Shown here: piece by piece, positions 31,844 to 40,873 of the stretch | How the letters are laid out: each line of letters begins with the position of its first letter | Numbering within the stretch: position 1 is the first letter of the stretch | Assembly (NCBI GenBank): GCA_903891325.1 | Contig: CAITEC010000020.1 | Span: 1 to 52,774, forward strand | DNA: 52,774 bases | Direction of reading: 5' to 3' | Origin: an uncultured Opitutaceae bacterium | GTDB lineage: Bacteria; Verrucomicrobiota; Verrucomicrobiia; Opitutales; Opitutaceae | Position numbers and translations under genes: made by a program | Notes under the pieces: model-generated | Databases searched by the model: none | What the model saw: the letters and a program-made list of their open reading frames with translations, nothing else | Told to the model about the DNA's origin: nothing

Positions 31844-33064
31844 CGGGCCGGCTCCACGCTGCGGAAGAGGGCGTCGGCCGATTCCTTCCAGCAGTTCAGG
31901 ACCGCCCATTTCCTGCCCTCGGCCCCGAGCGTCCGGCGCAGGTCCTCGTCGTGGATCAGCTTCTCAAAGGCGGCGGCCAGCTGGGCGGGGCGGTCCGGGG
32001 GCACGAGCAGTCCGGTTATCCCGTCGCGGACCGCCTCGGAGACACCCCCCACGTCGTGGGCGACGACGGGCAGCGAGTGGGCGGCCGCCTCCAGGTACAC
32101 GAGCCCGAAGCCCTCGACGCTGTCCCGGTTCGGCACGCTCGTCATGGCGAAGATATCCGCGCGGTCGTAGACCTCGGAGAGCTCGTCGTCGGGCAGGTTG
32201 CCGAAAAAGCGCACCGTCAGGTCGGGGCAGTCCGCGGCGGCCGCGCGCAGCCTCTGCTCGTACCCCTCCTTGCTCTGGCCGCCGACTATCCAGTACTCGA
32301 GCCGGGCCCGGACGGGGGCGGGCAGCATCTGCAGCGCCTGGAGGGAGGCGAGCTGCCCCCTTCCGCGGGTGGAGGCGGGCCACCGTCAGCACGATGATCT
32401 TGCGGGCGCCCGCGCCGCCCGGGCCCCGCGGGCGCTCGTTGCCGCCCACCCGCTCCCCGGTGTCGTCGGTGAGCGAGGGCGACGGGCGCTGGGGGACGAC
32501 GATGAAATCGGAGCGCAGCGCCCCGGGCGTCAGGAAAATCTTGTCGGCTGCCTCCGGGAAATTCTCGAGCAGCAGGTCCTGGGTGTAGTTGCTGAGCGTG
32601 CTGACGCGGGATGCGCGCCGGATCAGCCGGCGGACCAGCCAGCGGCGCAGGGGACTGCGCGAAAACTTGAGGATTTCGGAACCGTGGAAGGTGAGGACAA
32701 GCCGGTTCGGGCGGAATGTGTCGAAGAATTGCAGGAGCATCATCGCGAGCATCGGTCCGGGCTCGGGCAGGTAGACGGTCGCGTGGCGGAGCTCGCGGCG
32801 GGCGGCGATCAGCTGCCGGGCCAGCCGCAGCTGGCAGAGCAGGTCGTGCGTGCCCTTGAGCGGGAGGCGGCGCAGCCGAAACGGCCAGTCCTTCTCCACC
32901 TCGGGGGGGGCCGATTGGGCCCAAACCTCGACGTCATAGCCCAGGCCCGCGCTGGCCTTGGCTATTTCCTCGGTGAAGGTCGCTATCCCGCCGCGAACGG
33001 GATAGAACTCATGGGTGATGAGATACACCGACCTGGATGAAAGGCCGGTTGATGCCAGGTTCAT
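31840..33064 (-). CDS. Family 4-type glycosyltransferase with internal +1 frameshift
   Basis: From ATG at 33062-33064, the N-terminal half reads VYLITHEFYPVRGGIATFTE, a standard GT4 opening, through KIIVLTVARLHPRKG. The frame is lost at a run of five C (32356-32360). With four, it continues QLASLQALQMLPAPVRARLE and then DIFAMTSVPNRDSVEGFGLV (the E-x7-E region) to a TGA at 31840. The joined protein of about 407 residues would be complete. As written, both halves are incomplete. It is probably a membrane-lipid or surface glycosyltransferase next to an acyl-chain gene set. It is divergent from the ACP-hotdog gene. Confidence 0.75.
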
Positions 33065-33134
33065 GCGTTTGGGTTCAGCCTTCTTAGACGCCGCGGGCCC
33101 GAATTGGTGACAAATGAATGCAAATCAGGGATCT

Positions 33135-33163
33135 TTGGATCAAATAGGGTTACAGATTATACG
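33135..33163 (+). promoter_or_regulatory. Candidate promoter of the ACP/ketosynthase unit
   Basis: TTGGAT (33135-33140), 17 bases, TATACG (33158-33163). The stretch 33065-33239 is much more AT-rich than flanking genes and uses codons such as ATA and TTA if translated, so it reads as regulatory DNA. A start near 33170 would fit translation from 33198 or 33240. Confidence 0.35.
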
Positions 33164-33239
33164 GTGGACACAAGACCGGCCCGAAAGGCTCCAACTTATG
33201 GATTTACTTTCAAATGCCGCCGAGCATACACAAGGACGC

Positions 33240-34208
33240 ATGCCAGAAGCATCTCAGTCGGCAGCGTCAGGTAACAAACCCTTTTTTTCCCTCGCGAAGC
33301 CCTTTGGTCCGGAGGACGAGGCGGGGCTGCGTGAATCGTTAAAGCGTTGCTCGCCATCCACATTTGAAGCGGCGGTCCAGTACCGGAAGACGGGGAACCC
33401 GGAGCATGTTCCCGCCGTGGTCATCGGGGTGATCGAGCGCTTTGTGGAGCCCGACCTGCGGATGAAGCTGAAGGATGCCGACGACGACCTTCGGCTGATC
33501 GAGGACCTGGGCGTCGATTCGCTGACAATGATGGAAATTGTCATCCTTGTGGAGGACGTGCTCCAATTGACGATCAACAACGAGGAGCTGCGCAATCTTC
33601 GGACAGTTGGTGACGTTAAGACATTCATTGACTGCAAGATAAGGGGCCTTCCCCTCCCCAAGCCGACCAAGTTTGTGCCGATCGAGCGGATCTGCGCGGT
33701 CATGCCGATCCAACCCCCCTTCCTCTTCCTTAACGAGGCGTCCGTCAGCTCCACGGGAGCCAACGGAAAGTACCGGATCACCGGCCAGGAGGTCTTTCTT
33801 CAGGGGCACTTCAAGGACAACCCGGTGATGCCCGCCTCGATCATGCTGGAGGCGATCGGCCAGCTCGCCGTGCTCTTTCTCCTCGAGGGAGCCCCGACCG
33901 AGCCGGGGATGGTGATCAGCCCGTCCACGATTTTCTTCGCCGGCTGCGAGGGCGTCCGCGCCCACCGCGTGTGCCGGCCCGGCGACCTGCTGACCCTCTC
34001 GGTCAAGACCAAGCGCATGAAGATGCCCCTGGCCACGTTTGAGGGTTCGATCCGCGTCGGCCAGGAAAAGGCGGTCATCGCCGAGGAAATCACGCTGACC
34101 TTCGGCTACGCGGCCGCGGCGGCCGCGCCTGCCGGCGAGCCCGGTGGATTGCCCCACGATCCTGCCGCGCCTGCCGCCCCCCCGCTGCGCGTCGCGATCA
34201 ACGGCTGA
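33240..34208 (+). CDS. Acyl carrier protein fused to FabZ-like hotdog dehydratase
   Basis: A 322-residue protein from ATG 33240, preceded by AAGGA. In-frame ATGs at 33114 and 33198 exist, but the codons there are unlike the rest. Residues 60-135 are an acyl carrier protein with the phosphopantetheine site Ser94 in LIEDLGVDSLTMMEI. Residues 150-300 are a hotdog dehydratase like FabZ/FabA, with His190 and Glu204 in FLQGHFKDNPVMPASIMLEA. The C-terminus is Ala/Pro-rich. It would carry and dehydrate a 3-hydroxyacyl chain. The ketosynthase and SDR genes that follow directly suggest a dedicated acyl-chain module outside normal fatty acid synthesis. Confidence 0.85.
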   Translation: MPEASQSAASGNKPFFSLAKPFGPEDEAGLRESLKRCSPSTFEAAVQYRKTGNPEHVPAVVIGVIERFVEPDLRMKLKDADDDLRLIEDLGVDSLTMMEIVILVEDVLQLTINNEELRNLRTVGDVKTFIDCKIRGLPLPKPTKFVPIERICAVMPIQPPFLFLNEASVSSTGANGKYRITGQEVFLQGHFKDNPVMPASIMLEAIGQLAVLFLLEGAPTEPGMVISPSTIFFAGCEGVRAHRVCRPGDLLTLSVKTKRMKMPLATFEGSIRVGQEKAVIAEEITLTFGYAAAAAAPAGEPGGLPHDPAAPAAPPLRVAING

Positions 34209-34216
34209 GGGAAAGG

Positions 34217-35476
34217 GTGGCCAGAGTCTTCATCACCGGCCTGGGTTTCGTGACCAGCATCGGCAACGACGCCGCCGCCGTTGCCCGCAACCTCCGCGAC
34301 CTGAGGCACGGGATCGAGCTCTACCCGCCCTTCCAGAAGCCGGAGTGTCCGTGCAAGGTTGCCGGTACGATCAAGGAATTCAGGACGGACTCGCCCGATC
34401 CCGAGGACTGGAGCTGGCCGGAGCGCTACACGATCAAGCGCGAGCATATCCGCTCCATGGCCCCCAACGGCCTCTTCGCCCACTGCGCATTCCTCCAGGC
34501 GGTCGCCGACGCGCGCCTCGAGGAAAAGGACGTGTCCAACGACGACAGCGGACTCTATGCGGCGTCGGGCGGTTCGCCCTTCCTCACCCACCATCACCAC
34601 GAGCGGCTGCTCAAGGTGGGCGTCGCCCGCTGCTCGCCGATGGGGATCGTCTCGTCGATCGTCGGCACCCTGAACTTCAACCTGGTCGCGGCCTTCCGGA
34701 TCCGCGGCGCGTCCTGCGGGTTCTCGTCGGCCTGCGCCTCCTCGGCCCACGCGCTGGGCTACGCCTTTGACGATATCTCGCTCGGCCGCCAGAAGCGGAT
34801 GTTCGTCGTCGGCGCGGAGGACGGAAACTACGACGCGATCATGCCCTTCGCGGCGATGCGGACCCTCTCCCTCCAGTCCGATCCCGCGCTCGCGTCACGG
34901 CCCTTCGACACCGGGCGCGACGGCTTCGTGGGCACGGGCGGCGGGACCGTGCTCGTCCTTGAAAGCGAGGACGAGGTCGCCCGCCGGGGCGCCAGGCCCT
35001 ACTGCGAGCTGGCCGGCTGGGGCCAGGCGTCGGACGGGTACAACGTGGCCATTTCCCATCCCGAGGGCTCCGGCCTGCGGCTGGCGACGGAGCGCGCGCT
35101 TCGCAGCGCGGGGGTCGCCCCCGGCGGGGTGGACTATGTCAACGCGCACGCCACCTCGACGCCAATCGGCGACATTTCCGAGGCGCGGATGCTGCGCGCG
35201 GTGTTTCGCGACGCCGGGGCGCGCCCGGCGATCAGCAGCACAAAGGCGCTGACCGGGCACGGCCTCTCGCTGGCCGGGGCGATGGAGACGGGATTTTGCG
35301 CGCTCGCGTTCAGGGAGGCCTTTCTCCCCGGATCGGCGCACATCACCCATCTCGACCCGGAATGCGACGGGTTGAACATCATCCGGGCCACCGTCGAGGG
35401 GCGGCCCGACGTGATCGTGAAGAACAGCAGCGGCTTCGGCGGGGCCAATGTCTCGCTCGTCCTGAAAAAGGCATGA
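34217..35476 (+). CDS. Beta-ketoacyl-ACP synthase (FabF/KS-alpha type)
   Basis: A 419-residue condensing enzyme from GTG 34217, eight bases after the ACP-hotdog gene. The Cys-His-His triad is Cys173 (GFSSACASSAHAL), His311 (YVNAHATSTPIGD) and His348 (STKALTGHGLSLAGA). It elongates an ACP-bound acyl chain by decarboxylative condensation. The N-terminal region (residues 30-80, with PPFQKPECPCKVAG) and the HHHH run at residues 125-128 differ from ordinary FabF, pointing to a specialised synthase. Its stop overlaps the SDR start (ATGA). Confidence 0.92.
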   Translation: MARVFITGLGFVTSIGNDAAAVARNLRDLRHGIELYPPFQKPECPCKVAGTIKEFRTDSPDPEDWSWPERYTIKREHIRSMAPNGLFAHCAFLQAVADARLEEKDVSNDDSGLYAASGGSPFLTHHHHERLLKVGVARCSPMGIVSSIVGTLNFNLVAAFRIRGASCGFSSACASSAHALGYAFDDISLGRQKRMFVVGAEDGNYDAIMPFAAMRTLSLQSDPALASRPFDTGRDGFVGTGGGTVLVLESEDEVARRGARPYCELAGWGQASDGYNVAISHPEGSGLRLATERALRSAGVAPGGVDYVNAHATSTPIGDISEARMLRAVFRDAGARPAISSTKALTGHGLSLAGAMETGFCALAFREAFLPGSAHITHLDPECDGLNIIRATVEGRPDVIVKNSSGFGGANVSLVLKKA

Positions 35477-36315
35477 GACGGCGCCTTTCCGACCTGCACC
35501 GCACAGCCTTCGTGACCGGCGCGGCGTCGGGGCTGGGGCGGGCCTTTTCAGGGATGCTCCTGGCCGAGGGCGTGCGGGTGTGGGGCACATCCCGGGACCT
35601 TTCGCGGTTTTCCGAACCCGGCCCGGCCGGCGGCAACCGGGTCAGCCCGGTCCTCCTCGACCTCGCCGACCCGGCGGGCGCCGAGGCGGCGTACCGGCGC
35701 GCGGCGGCGGAGGCGGGGGGCTTTGACCTGGTCATCAACAATGCGGGCTACGGGGTCTTCGGCGATTTTGCGGCGATCGATGCGGCGGTCTGGCGCGCCC
35801 AGGTCGAGGCGATGCTTGTCGCGACGCTCGGGCTCACCCACGCCGCCTACCGGGAAATGCGGGTGCGCGGCCGGGGCTGCCTCGTAAACGTCTCCTCGCT
35901 GGCCGCGGAGTTCCCGCTTCCCTACATGGCCGGCTACAACACCGCGAAGGCCGGGCTCTCCGCGCTGAGCGAGAGCCTGATCCAGGAGGCGCGGGGAAGC
36001 GGGGTCGCGGTCATCGATTTTCGGCCGGGAGACTACAACACCGGGTTCAACGACGCGATCAGGCGCGATCCGGCCGCCGCCGGCCCCGGGGAGGCTTCCG
36101 TCGACCGTGCCTGGCGGGCGATCGACGCGATGTTCCGCGGGTCCCCGGAGCCGGGCCGGGCGGCGGCCGACCTCCTTGCGGCGCTGCGTCGCAACCGCAG
36201 CGGAATTGTCCGCAGCGGCGGTTTCTTCCAGGCGCGGGCGGCCCCCTTCCTCGCCCGGCTTGTCCCCGCCTGCGTCGTCCGCGCCGCGTCCCGCCGCTAC
36301 TTCGGCGGACGGTAA
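35473..36315 (+). CDS. Short-chain dehydrogenase/reductase
   Basis: A 280-residue Rossmann protein. TAFVTGAASGLGRAFSGMLL is the NAD(P)-binding glycine motif, VINNAGYGVFG the NAG motif, VNVSSLAAEF the catalytic Ser, and YMAGYNTAKAGLSALSESL the Y-x3-K. In this operon it is the natural ketoreductase acting between the ketosynthase and the dehydratase; that role is inferred. The C-terminal 80 residues are Arg-rich and longer than in FabG, as in SDR proteins that act on lipid substrates. ATG overlaps the ketosynthase stop. Confidence 0.88.
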   Translation: MRRRLSDLHRTAFVTGAASGLGRAFSGMLLAEGVRVWGTSRDLSRFSEPGPAGGNRVSPVLLDLADPAGAEAAYRRAAAEAGGFDLVINNAGYGVFGDFAAIDAAVWRAQVEAMLVATLGLTHAAYREMRVRGRGCLVNVSSLAAEFPLPYMAGYNTAKAGLSALSESLIQEARGSGVAVIDFRPGDYNTGFNDAIRRDPAAAGPGEASVDRAWRAIDAMFRGSPEPGRAAADLLAALRRNRSGIVRSGGFFQARAAPFLARLVPACVVRAASRRYFGGR

Positions 36316-36355
36316 GGCTTGTTTTTTCCGGGAGGAAACCCTCTTTTGAGGGCGC

Positions 36356-37564
36356 GTGTCGAATATCCGCATCCTCGTTCTCACATCCAGCACCGGCGGC
36401 GGCCACGATGCCCGGGCCGAGGCCTTTGCGGAGTGGTGCTTCCAGCTTTACCGGCACGACGTGGACGTGCGGATCGAGCAGATGCTCGAGAAGTCCTCCG
36501 TGGTCAACCGGGCCGGCGTCAATCTCTACAACCGGATCCAGCGGGCGGCGCCCTGGGCGCACAAGGTGTTCTACACGGTGGTCGAGATGCTGAGCATCCT
36601 GAACAGCAGCGACGTGACGTTCGGGCGGCGCTACTACCTGGACGTCATCCGGGAGTACCGTCCGCACCTGATCTTCAGCGTCCACGACTGCCTGAACCGC
36701 GGGTATTTCCAGCTGGCGGTGGCCGAGCTGGGAAAGGACAAGGTCCGCTGCGCCACGTACTGCGGGGAATTCTCGGGCGGGTGGGGCTACTCGCGAAACT
36801 GGATCGAGCCGACGGTCGATCTCTACGTGTCGAGGACGCCGACCGCCCGCGATTATGCGGTAAAGAAGGGGATGCCCCGGGAGAAGACGCTTGTGCGCGA
36901 GAACCTCATGCTTCCCCGCCAGCACCTTGAGGTGATCCCCGGGCCGGCGCGGGCCGAGTTCAGGGAGCGGCGCCTCGGGCTCCGGCCGGACCTCTTCACG
37001 GTCTTCCTTGCGACCGGGAGCAATGGCGCGAACAACCACCTGGAACTGCTGCCGGCCCTGGTCCGGCATGCGGACCGCTGCCAGGCCGTCGTCATCTGCG
37101 GGCGCAACAAGGAAACCTACAACGAGCTCATCCACTGGCGCGCCAGCCACCCGGAGTTCAACTGCTACCTGGAGGCCTTTTCGGACATCGTGCACCTGCT
37201 CATGCAGGCGAGCGACGTGATCGTCACCCGGGGCGGGACGACCACCTGCGCCAAGGCGCAGTATTTCCGGTGCCCGATCATCTTCAACGCTTTCGACGGC
37301 ATCATGCCCCAGGAGCAGCTCACCTGGAAGTTTTTCCGGAACGGCGCAGCCTGCGAGAAGATCGAGAACGCGGCGGACTTCGCGGCCATCATCGACCGCT
37401 GGCTGGGCGACCCCGCGTCGTACGCGCAGGCGCGCGAGCGCTTCCTCACGATCCGCTCCAACGAGGACCCGACCCGGCTCATCGACGAGCTGGTCGGCCT
37501 GGCCAACTCGGTCGCCGGCGTGCCGGTCCACCGCCACCGCTTCCCGCCCGTGGCCGGGGACTAG
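36356..37564 (+). CDS. MurG/MGDG-synthase-like lipid glycosyltransferase (GT28 type)
   Basis: A 402-residue GT-B protein from GTG 36356. RILVLTSSTGGGHDARAEAF is the glycine-rich opening of processive diacylglycerol glycosyltransferases and MGDG synthases. The donor-binding half shows TVFLATGSNGANNHLELLPA and HLLMQASDVIVTRGGTTTCAK, followed by CPIIFNAFDGIMPQEQL, as in the GT28 family. It probably adds a sugar to a lipid at the inner membrane. Following an ACP/KS/SDR set, it suggests that the special acyl chain ends in a glycolipid. A small hairpin (CCCTC/GAGGG) lies just before the start. Confidence 0.85.
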   Translation: MSNIRILVLTSSTGGGHDARAEAFAEWCFQLYRHDVDVRIEQMLEKSSVVNRAGVNLYNRIQRAAPWAHKVFYTVVEMLSILNSSDVTFGRRYYLDVIREYRPHLIFSVHDCLNRGYFQLAVAELGKDKVRCATYCGEFSGGWGYSRNWIEPTVDLYVSRTPTARDYAVKKGMPREKTLVRENLMLPRQHLEVIPGPARAEFRERRLGLRPDLFTVFLATGSNGANNHLELLPALVRHADRCQAVVICGRNKETYNELIHWRASHPEFNCYLEAFSDIVHLLMQASDVIVTRGGTTTCAKAQYFRCPIIFNAFDGIMPQEQLTWKFFRNGAACEKIENAADFAAIIDRWLGDPASYAQARERFLTIRSNEDPTRLIDELVGLANSVAGVPVHRHRFPPVAGD

Positions 37565-37578
37565 GGGGTGCGCCGCCC

Positions 37579-38055
37579 ATGGGACCCGAGCGGCATCTCC
37601 TGATCGACGGGTCGAACATCATGCACGCGTGGCCGGAGCTGCGCGCGCTCCTGAAGCGGGACCGCGGCGCCGCCAGGGAGAGGCTCGCGCGCGCGGCCGG
37701 CGCGCTCCACGACGCCGAGCACATCCGGGTGTCGGTCGTGTTCGACGGGCGGGGGGCGGAGCTGGTGGTCGAGAAGCCCTCCGGCCACGAGACCTTCGTC
37801 CTTCTCTATTCGCCCTCCGGGATGACGGCCGACGACATCATCGAGCGCCTGGTCGCCCGCTCCGGATCCCCGGCGGACTGCATCGTGGCCACCGACGACA
37901 GGGCCGAGCGGCAGACGATCGAGGCGCTGGGGGCCGCCGCGCTGACCGCGGCGGACCTCGCCACCTGGGTCGCCCGGGCCGGACAGCGCCAGGACGCGCG
38001 GCTCGATCTGAGGCGGAGGGCGAATGAAAAAGATTGGCGAAAACCCGCGCCCTGA
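37579..38055 (+). CDS. NYN-domain ribonuclease-like protein (YacP/Rae1 type)
   Basis: A 158-residue protein from ATG 37579. HLLIDGSNIMHAWPELRALL gives the first acidic PIN/NYN position; VVFDGRGAELVV and CIVATDDRAERQTIEALGA give the next two. YacP-like NYN proteins are ribosome-associated or RNA-processing nucleases; B. subtilis Rae1 cleaves mRNA on the ribosome. It lies 14 bases after the glycosyltransferase and overlaps the start of the next gene by 32 bases in another frame. It is probably a housekeeping RNase and not part of the lipid pathway. Confidence 0.85.
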   Translation: MGPERHLLIDGSNIMHAWPELRALLKRDRGAARERLARAAGALHDAEHIRVSVVFDGRGAELVVEKPSGHETFVLLYSPSGMTADDIIERLVARSGSPADCIVATDDRAERQTIEALGAAALTAADLATWVARAGQRQDARLDLRRRANEKDWRKPAP

Positions 38056-40237
38056 GGCTATGGTGCCGCCCATGCTTCCGCTCGCGCGCCTTCGTCTTGC
38101 AATCGGCCTGGCCGCCCTGGCGACCAGCGCCCTTGCCCAGTCCTCACTGCCCGGCGACGTGCGCCACGCCGACTACGAGGTGCACCCCCCCTGGGTCAAC
38201 CTGCCCGGTTACGGCAACGTCCTGCGCGACGCGGCGGTGACCGCCTCCGGCCAGACGGGGACCCAGTACCCCTTCTTCGCCAACTGCGGGCGCCACGACA
38301 GCACCCCCGACCACTGGGCGTACGCGGTCCTGCCCGCCTGGATCGATTTCAAGCTGCCGGAGCTGCGCACGGTGGGGGAAGTCCGCCTGTGGTTTCCGCC
38401 CTCGGGCGGACGCCGGGTGTACCAGCTCCTGGTCGAGGGCTCGACCTACAACAAGGATTGGACGACGCTCGCCGACCTGCGTCACAACACGGCCGAGGCG
38501 ACGATGGGGCCGCTGGTCCTGACGCTGGCCCATCCGGCGACGCTTCGGTACCTGCGGGTCACCGTGACGGGCAGTTCGTCCCCGGACGAGGGTGCCCGGA
38601 TCTGGCAGGTGGAGGCCTTTGCGCGGCCGCTGACCCTGCCGCTGGAGGGCGCGGTGGGCCGCACGGACCGGCGGTACGACGGGAACAGCGTCCCGTTGGA
38701 CGGCGGGCCCGCGGGCTGGTCGGCGACCGCGTGGCGCGGCGAACGGGCAAGCGGCCAATTCGTGATCTGGAGCGACGGGGAAAGGGACGAGCTCAGGGCG
38801 TCCGTGTCGGCCCTGCGCGGGCCGGGGGGCGCGGAGCTGCCGGCCGGCGCCGTGCGCACCTTCTTTGTCCGCAACACGCTGGCGGCCGGGCGGTACACCG
38901 GCGACATTCTCGACCCCGTTGACCGGCTCGACATGCAGGCCGGGACCTACCGGCCGATCTGGCTGACAATCGACGTGCCGGGGAACGCCGTCCCGGGGCG
39001 GTATTCCGGCGAACTGACCGTGGTGGCCGACGACGGGGGTGAGAAGCGCTTTCCGCTGAGCCTGGAGGTGCTGGCCGCGCCGGTGCCGCCGCCGGCGCGC
39101 TGGGCCTTCCACCTGGACATCTGGCAGCACCCGATGGCGATCGCCGCCTGGCACGACGTCGCGCCCTGGAGCGAGGATCACTTCCGCGTCATGCGCCCCT
39201 ACATGCGGATGCTCGCCGATGCGGGCCAGAAGGTCATCACGACGACAATCACCGACCGGCCGTGGAACCGCCGCGACTACGTGGACTACCGCTCAATGGT
39301 CGAGCATATCCGCGAGCCGGACGGCACCTGGCGCTTCGACTACACCCCGTTCGACCGGTATGTGGAGTATGCGATGTCCTTTGGGATCGACGAGCAGATC
39401 AACTGCGTCTCCCTGCTGACCTGGAGCTACCTGTACTCCTACACCGACGGGGCGACCGGCGCGGAGCGCACGATCAACGCCGCACCGGACTCGGCGGCGT
39501 ACGCGGACTACTGGCGGCCCTTCCTCCGCGACTTCGTGCGGCACCTGAAGGCGAAGGGCTGGCTCGACCGGACCTGCATCACGATGGACGAGCCCTCCCC
39601 TGAGGCGGTGCGGGCCATGGCCAAGCTGGTCCAGGCGAACGCCCCGGGACTGCACCTGGCCCTGGCGGGCAACGAGCCGGCGGCGAATTTCTCGGATATC
39701 GAACTGAAGGATTACACCATCGCACTTTACCAGGCCACTACGGAGTCTCGGGCGGACATCGAGCGCCGTCGCGGGGAGCACCGCATGACGACGTTCTATC
39801 CCTGCATGGACCCGCTGCGGCCCAACAACTTCACCGACAGCCCTCCGGCCGAGGGAGTGTGGCTTGGCTACTACACGGCCCAATCGGGGTATGACGGCTG
39901 GCAGCGCTGGGCCTTCACGAATTGGCCGCGCGATCCCTTCCAGGATACCGATTATAGCCCGGTTCTGCTGGCGCACGACCTGCCCCCGGGCGACAGTTTT
40001 CTGGTCTATCCGGGCCCGATGAGCTCAATCCGCTGGGAGATGATCCGCGCCGGGGTGGTGGAGTATGAGAAGCTTCGCTGGCTCCGGGCCCACAACGGCG
40101 GGGCGCTTCCCGCCGACCTGGAAAAGAGGCTGGAAGGCTTCGGCGACCCGGCGAACATCGGCTCGGACGAGGAAGTCGCCCAAAAGGTCGGGGCGATGCG
40201 GGATGCCGTGAATGCCGCCGCGGCCCTGTCGCGCTGA
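38024..40237 (+). CDS. Exported DUF4091-type glycoside hydrolase-like protein
   Basis: A 737-residue protein with a Sec signal near residues 17-39 (LRLAIGLAALATSALAQ). The start at 38024 has GGAGG four bases upstream; later in-frame ATGs at 38060 and 38072 are possible. Residues 60-190 look like a discoidin/F5-8C-like sugar-binding domain. Residues 200-340 form a beta domain, and the C-terminal half is a TIM-barrel-like DUF4091/GH123-related domain with RTCITMDEPSPEAVRAMA as the probable catalytic acidic site. Such proteins act outside the cytoplasm on polysaccharides or amino-sugar glycans. The exact substrate cannot be told. Confidence 0.82.
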   Translation: MKKIGENPRPEAMVPPMLPLARLRLAIGLAALATSALAQSSLPGDVRHADYEVHPPWVNLPGYGNVLRDAAVTASGQTGTQYPFFANCGRHDSTPDHWAYAVLPAWIDFKLPELRTVGEVRLWFPPSGGRRVYQLLVEGSTYNKDWTTLADLRHNTAEATMGPLVLTLAHPATLRYLRVTVTGSSSPDEGARIWQVEAFARPLTLPLEGAVGRTDRRYDGNSVPLDGGPAGWSATAWRGERASGQFVIWSDGERDELRASVSALRGPGGAELPAGAVRTFFVRNTLAAGRYTGDILDPVDRLDMQAGTYRPIWLTIDVPGNAVPGRYSGELTVVADDGGEKRFPLSLEVLAAPVPPPARWAFHLDIWQHPMAIAAWHDVAPWSEDHFRVMRPYMRMLADAGQKVITTTITDRPWNRRDYVDYRSMVEHIREPDGTWRFDYTPFDRYVEYAMSFGIDEQINCVSLLTWSYLYSYTDGATGAERTINAAPDSAAYADYWRPFLRDFVRHLKAKGWLDRTCITMDEPSPEAVRAMAKLVQANAPGLHLALAGNEPAANFSDIELKDYTIALYQATTESRADIERRRGEHRMTTFYPCMDPLRPNNFTDSPPAEGVWLGYYTAQSGYDGWQRWAFTNWPRDPFQDTDYSPVLLAHDLPPGDSFLVYPGPMSSIRWEMIRAGVVEYEKLRWLRAHNGGALPADLEKRLEGFGDPANIGSDEEVAQKVGAMRDAVNAAAALSR

Positions 40238-40246
40238 GGAGACCCG

Positions 40247-40873
40247 ATGCGCGCCGCCAAGGGTCCCGACGGCTTCCCGCGCTGTTCCTGGTGCCTGGGA
40301 ACACCGGAAATGCTCGCGTACCACGACACCGAGTGGGGGTTCCCGGTCCAGGACGACCGCCGGCTCTTCGAGAAGCTGAGCCTCGAGGGATTCCAGGCCG
40401 GGCTGAGCTGGCGCACGATCCTTGCAAAGCGGGAAAACTTTCGCGCCGCGTTCCACAATTTCGATATCGAGAAAATCGCCCGGTTTACCGAACGGGATGT
40501 CCTGAGGCTGCTCAAGGACGCCGGGATCGTGCGGCACCGGGGAAAGATCGAGGCGGTCATCAACAACGCCCGGCGGGCGCGGGAGCTTGTGAAGGAGGAG
40601 GGCTCGCTGGCCGCCTACGTCTGGCGATTCGCGCCCAGCGCGAGAAAGGCGCCGTCGGCGCAGCTCCCGTCGACATCGGCGGAGTCCGAGGCCCTCTCGA
40701 AGGACCTGAAGAAGCGCGGCTGGAAATTTGTCGGCCCGACGACAATGTATGCCTTCATGCAGGCCATGGGCCTGGTCAACGACCACCTCGGGGGCTGTGC
40801 GACCCGGGCCGGGGTCGAGTCCGCCCATAATTGCTTGTCGCGTCCAGCCCGCCGTTCAAATTCCATCCGGTGA
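40247..40873 (+). CDS. tag: DNA-3-methyladenine glycosylase I
   Basis: A 208-residue base-excision repair enzyme removing 3-methyladenine. RCSWCLGTPEMLAYHDTEWG and NDHLGGCATR supply the Cys/His zinc ligands. LSLEGFQAGLSWRTILAKRE is the HhH-like core, and the catalytic-pocket Glu and Tyr regions are present. The tail after VESAHNCLSR is short and variable. Length and motifs are standard for the bacterial Tag family. Its stop overlaps the GTG of the following exported hydrolase (GTGA), an odd functional pairing but typical of the tight packing here. Confidence 0.95.
   Translation: MRAAKGPDGFPRCSWCLGTPEMLAYHDTEWGFPVQDDRRLFEKLSLEGFQAGLSWRTILAKRENFRAAFHNFDIEKIARFTERDVLRLLKDAGIVRHRGKIEAVINNARRARELVKEEGSLAAYVWRFAPSARKAPSAQLPSTSAESEALSKDLKKRGWKFVGPTTMYAFMQAMGLVNDHLGGCATRAGVESAHNCLSRPARRSNSIR

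Noticed and set aside
33114-33239. N-terminal extension of the ACP-hotdog protein from ATG 33114
   Set aside because: The codons there are AT-rich and unlike the rest of the gene, and a promoter-like sequence lies inside it. ATG 33240 is favoured.
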